Shown here: positions 63,433 through 64,000 of the stretch, piece after piece
Position numbering within the stretch: the stretch's first letter is position 1
How the letters are laid out: each line of letters starts with the position of its first letter
The notes under the pieces: model-generated
The model's input: only the letters and a program-made list of their open reading frames with translations
The model's database searches: none
What the model was told of the DNA's origin: nothing
Assembly: GCF_022807975.1 (NCBI RefSeq)
Contig: NZ_CP094358.1
Span: forward strand, 3,472,001-3,536,000
Length of the DNA stretch: 64,000 nucleotides
Direction of reading: 5' to 3'
Source of the DNA: Abyssalbus ytuae
GTDB lineage: Bacteria > Bacteroidota > Bacteroidia > Flavobacteriales > Flavobacteriaceae
Made by a program: the position numbers and the translations under genes

Positions 63433-64000
63433 ATTCGAATATTTGTAGAGTTAAATATGCAAACGGAGCTGCAAAAACCAAGCTGTCCAATCTGTCCAGC
63501 AATCCACCGTGGCCGGGCAAAATTGCACCACTATCTTTTACTCCTGCCAGTCTTTTAAATTTCGATTCCACCAAGTCTCCCAAAGTACCTGTTAACACAA
63601 CGATAACTGCCAGTGTAATCCATTGGAAGATATTTAAATCACTATTATACCTTGCCAAAATATAAGCAGCTACCAACGAAAAAATTAAACCTCCTATAAA
63701 TCCTTCTACTGTTTTTTTAGGAGATATTCTTTCATATAATTTGGTCTTTCCAATGCTTTTGCCCACTAAATATGCAAAAGAATCATTAACCCACAGCAAT
63801 ATAAAAATACCTATAATTACAAACTTGGCAAAATGAGTTTTTTGGTAAGGGATCATAGTTAAAAAAATAAATCCACCACCTATATAGAAAAGGGTAATAA
63901 GAAAGCGTTGGGTATTTGAATATTTTCTTTTTTTATTATTAAAAAGCTTTATAATTAAAGACAGGTTTACTAATAAAGTAATTAGAAGAAGCGCGATTAA
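63422..64000 (-). CDS. cdsA: Phosphatidate cytidylyltransferase (partial, N-terminus off window)
   Basis: The frame is open from the window edge at 64000 down to the stop at 63422, 192 residues visible; an internal ATG at 63856 would lose membrane helices and is not the start. Several hydrophobic helices are present. The CDP-alcohol signature is near the end: SKFKRLAGVKDSGAILPGHG followed by GLLDRLDS, matching S-x3-R-x4-KD-x2-(D/N)-x4-GHGG. The enzyme makes CDP-diacylglycerol, the first step to phosphatidylserine, decarboxylated by the product of the next gene. Confidence 0.95.
   Translation of the reverse strand, partial: LIALLLITLLVNLSLIIKLFNNKKRKYSNTQRFLITLFYIGGGFIFLTMIPYQKTHFAKFVIIGIFILLWVNDSFAYLVGKSIGKTKLYERISPKKTVEGFIGGLIFSLVAAYILARYNSDLNIFQWITLAVIVVLTGTLGDLVESKFKRLAGVKDSGAILPGHGGLLDRLDSLVFAAPFAYLTLQIFEYVS

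Overview
The window is AT-rich chromosomal DNA of a Bacteroidota bacterium, almost certainly a member of Flavobacteriaceae; I do not name a genus. The signs are promoters of the form TTG-N(17-20)-TAnnTTTG, a long-form NusB, the block rpmB-rpmG-DUF4295-ftsY, a DUF3276/PUR protein, two DUF1573 proteins, many lipoproteins with a Cys lipobox, a carboxypeptidase-regulatory-domain TonB-dependent receptor, and GH43 and GH92 glycosidases. Genes are dense and on both strands. I found no rRNA, tRNA, CRISPR array, intact insertion sequence or phage gene.

Layout. 0-0.4 kb: antitoxin-like gene plus a PIN-domain toxin cut by the window edge. 0.7-5 kb: beta-helix-like lipoprotein, a MarR-GNAT fusion with a candidate operator, thioesterase, glutaminyl cyclotransferase. 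4.95 kb: SRP RNA gene with promoter and terminator. 5-6.8 kb: SDR oxidoreductase and a fructose-6-phosphate aldolase/transaldolase. 6.9-11.7 kb: a regulatory block (AraC regulator with a cysteine-free HMA-like domain, response regulator, PAS histidine kinase, a 54-residue membrane protein, a second AraC regulator). 11.8-17.9 kb: thioredoxin-like lipoprotein without a CxxC, YbiT-type ABC-F ATPase, DUF2007, TauE/SafE permease, TonB, and a membrane hypothetical. 17.9-18.8 kb: repeat-rich intergenic DNA. 18.8-26.6 kb: pheT, a sialate-esterase-like SGNH enzyme with a GH43 lipoprotein, a small membrane protein, htpG. 26.8 kb: an 18-codon aromatic-rich micro-ORF closed by a perfect terminator. 27-31.4 kb: fabH facing ackA-pta. 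31.5-36 kb: TonB-dependent receptor, CoA-binding protein, sodium:solute symporter. 36-41.3 kb: recR, 2-oxoacid dehydrogenase E2, exonuclease, FAH hydrolase, orphan Hpt protein, cinA. 41.4-43.1 kb: ribosomal proteins L28 and L33, DUF4295, ftsY. 43.2-49.2 kb: amidase lipoprotein, DUF3276, ABC exporter, nusB-DUF1573-yajC. 49.2-52.2 kb: an accessory island with tandem palindromic repeats, a terminator-capped repeated element, a long palindromic element and an orphan low-complexity protein. 52.2-59.7 kb: DUF1801/YdeI protein, GH92, murB and an aminotransferase, an aspartyl protease with PDZ, DUF1573. 59.8-64 kb: valS, then cdsA-psd-ACBP on the opposite strand.

Themes. Protein targeting is represented by the SRP RNA, ftsY and yajC. 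Phospholipid and acyl metabolism is represented by fabH, cdsA, psd, the acyl-CoA-binding protein and the thioesterase. Overflow metabolism is represented by pta-ackA. Glycan breakdown is represented by GH43, the SGNH esterase and GH92, with TonB and a TonB-dependent receptor for uptake.

The least explained parts are the 49.2-52.2 kb island, a repeated terminator-capped element found in two copies (18.2-18.4 and 49.9-50.1 kb), the micro-ORF at 26.83 kb and the paired hairpins before the GH92 gene. All product assignments come from reading the sequence; none was checked by a database search.
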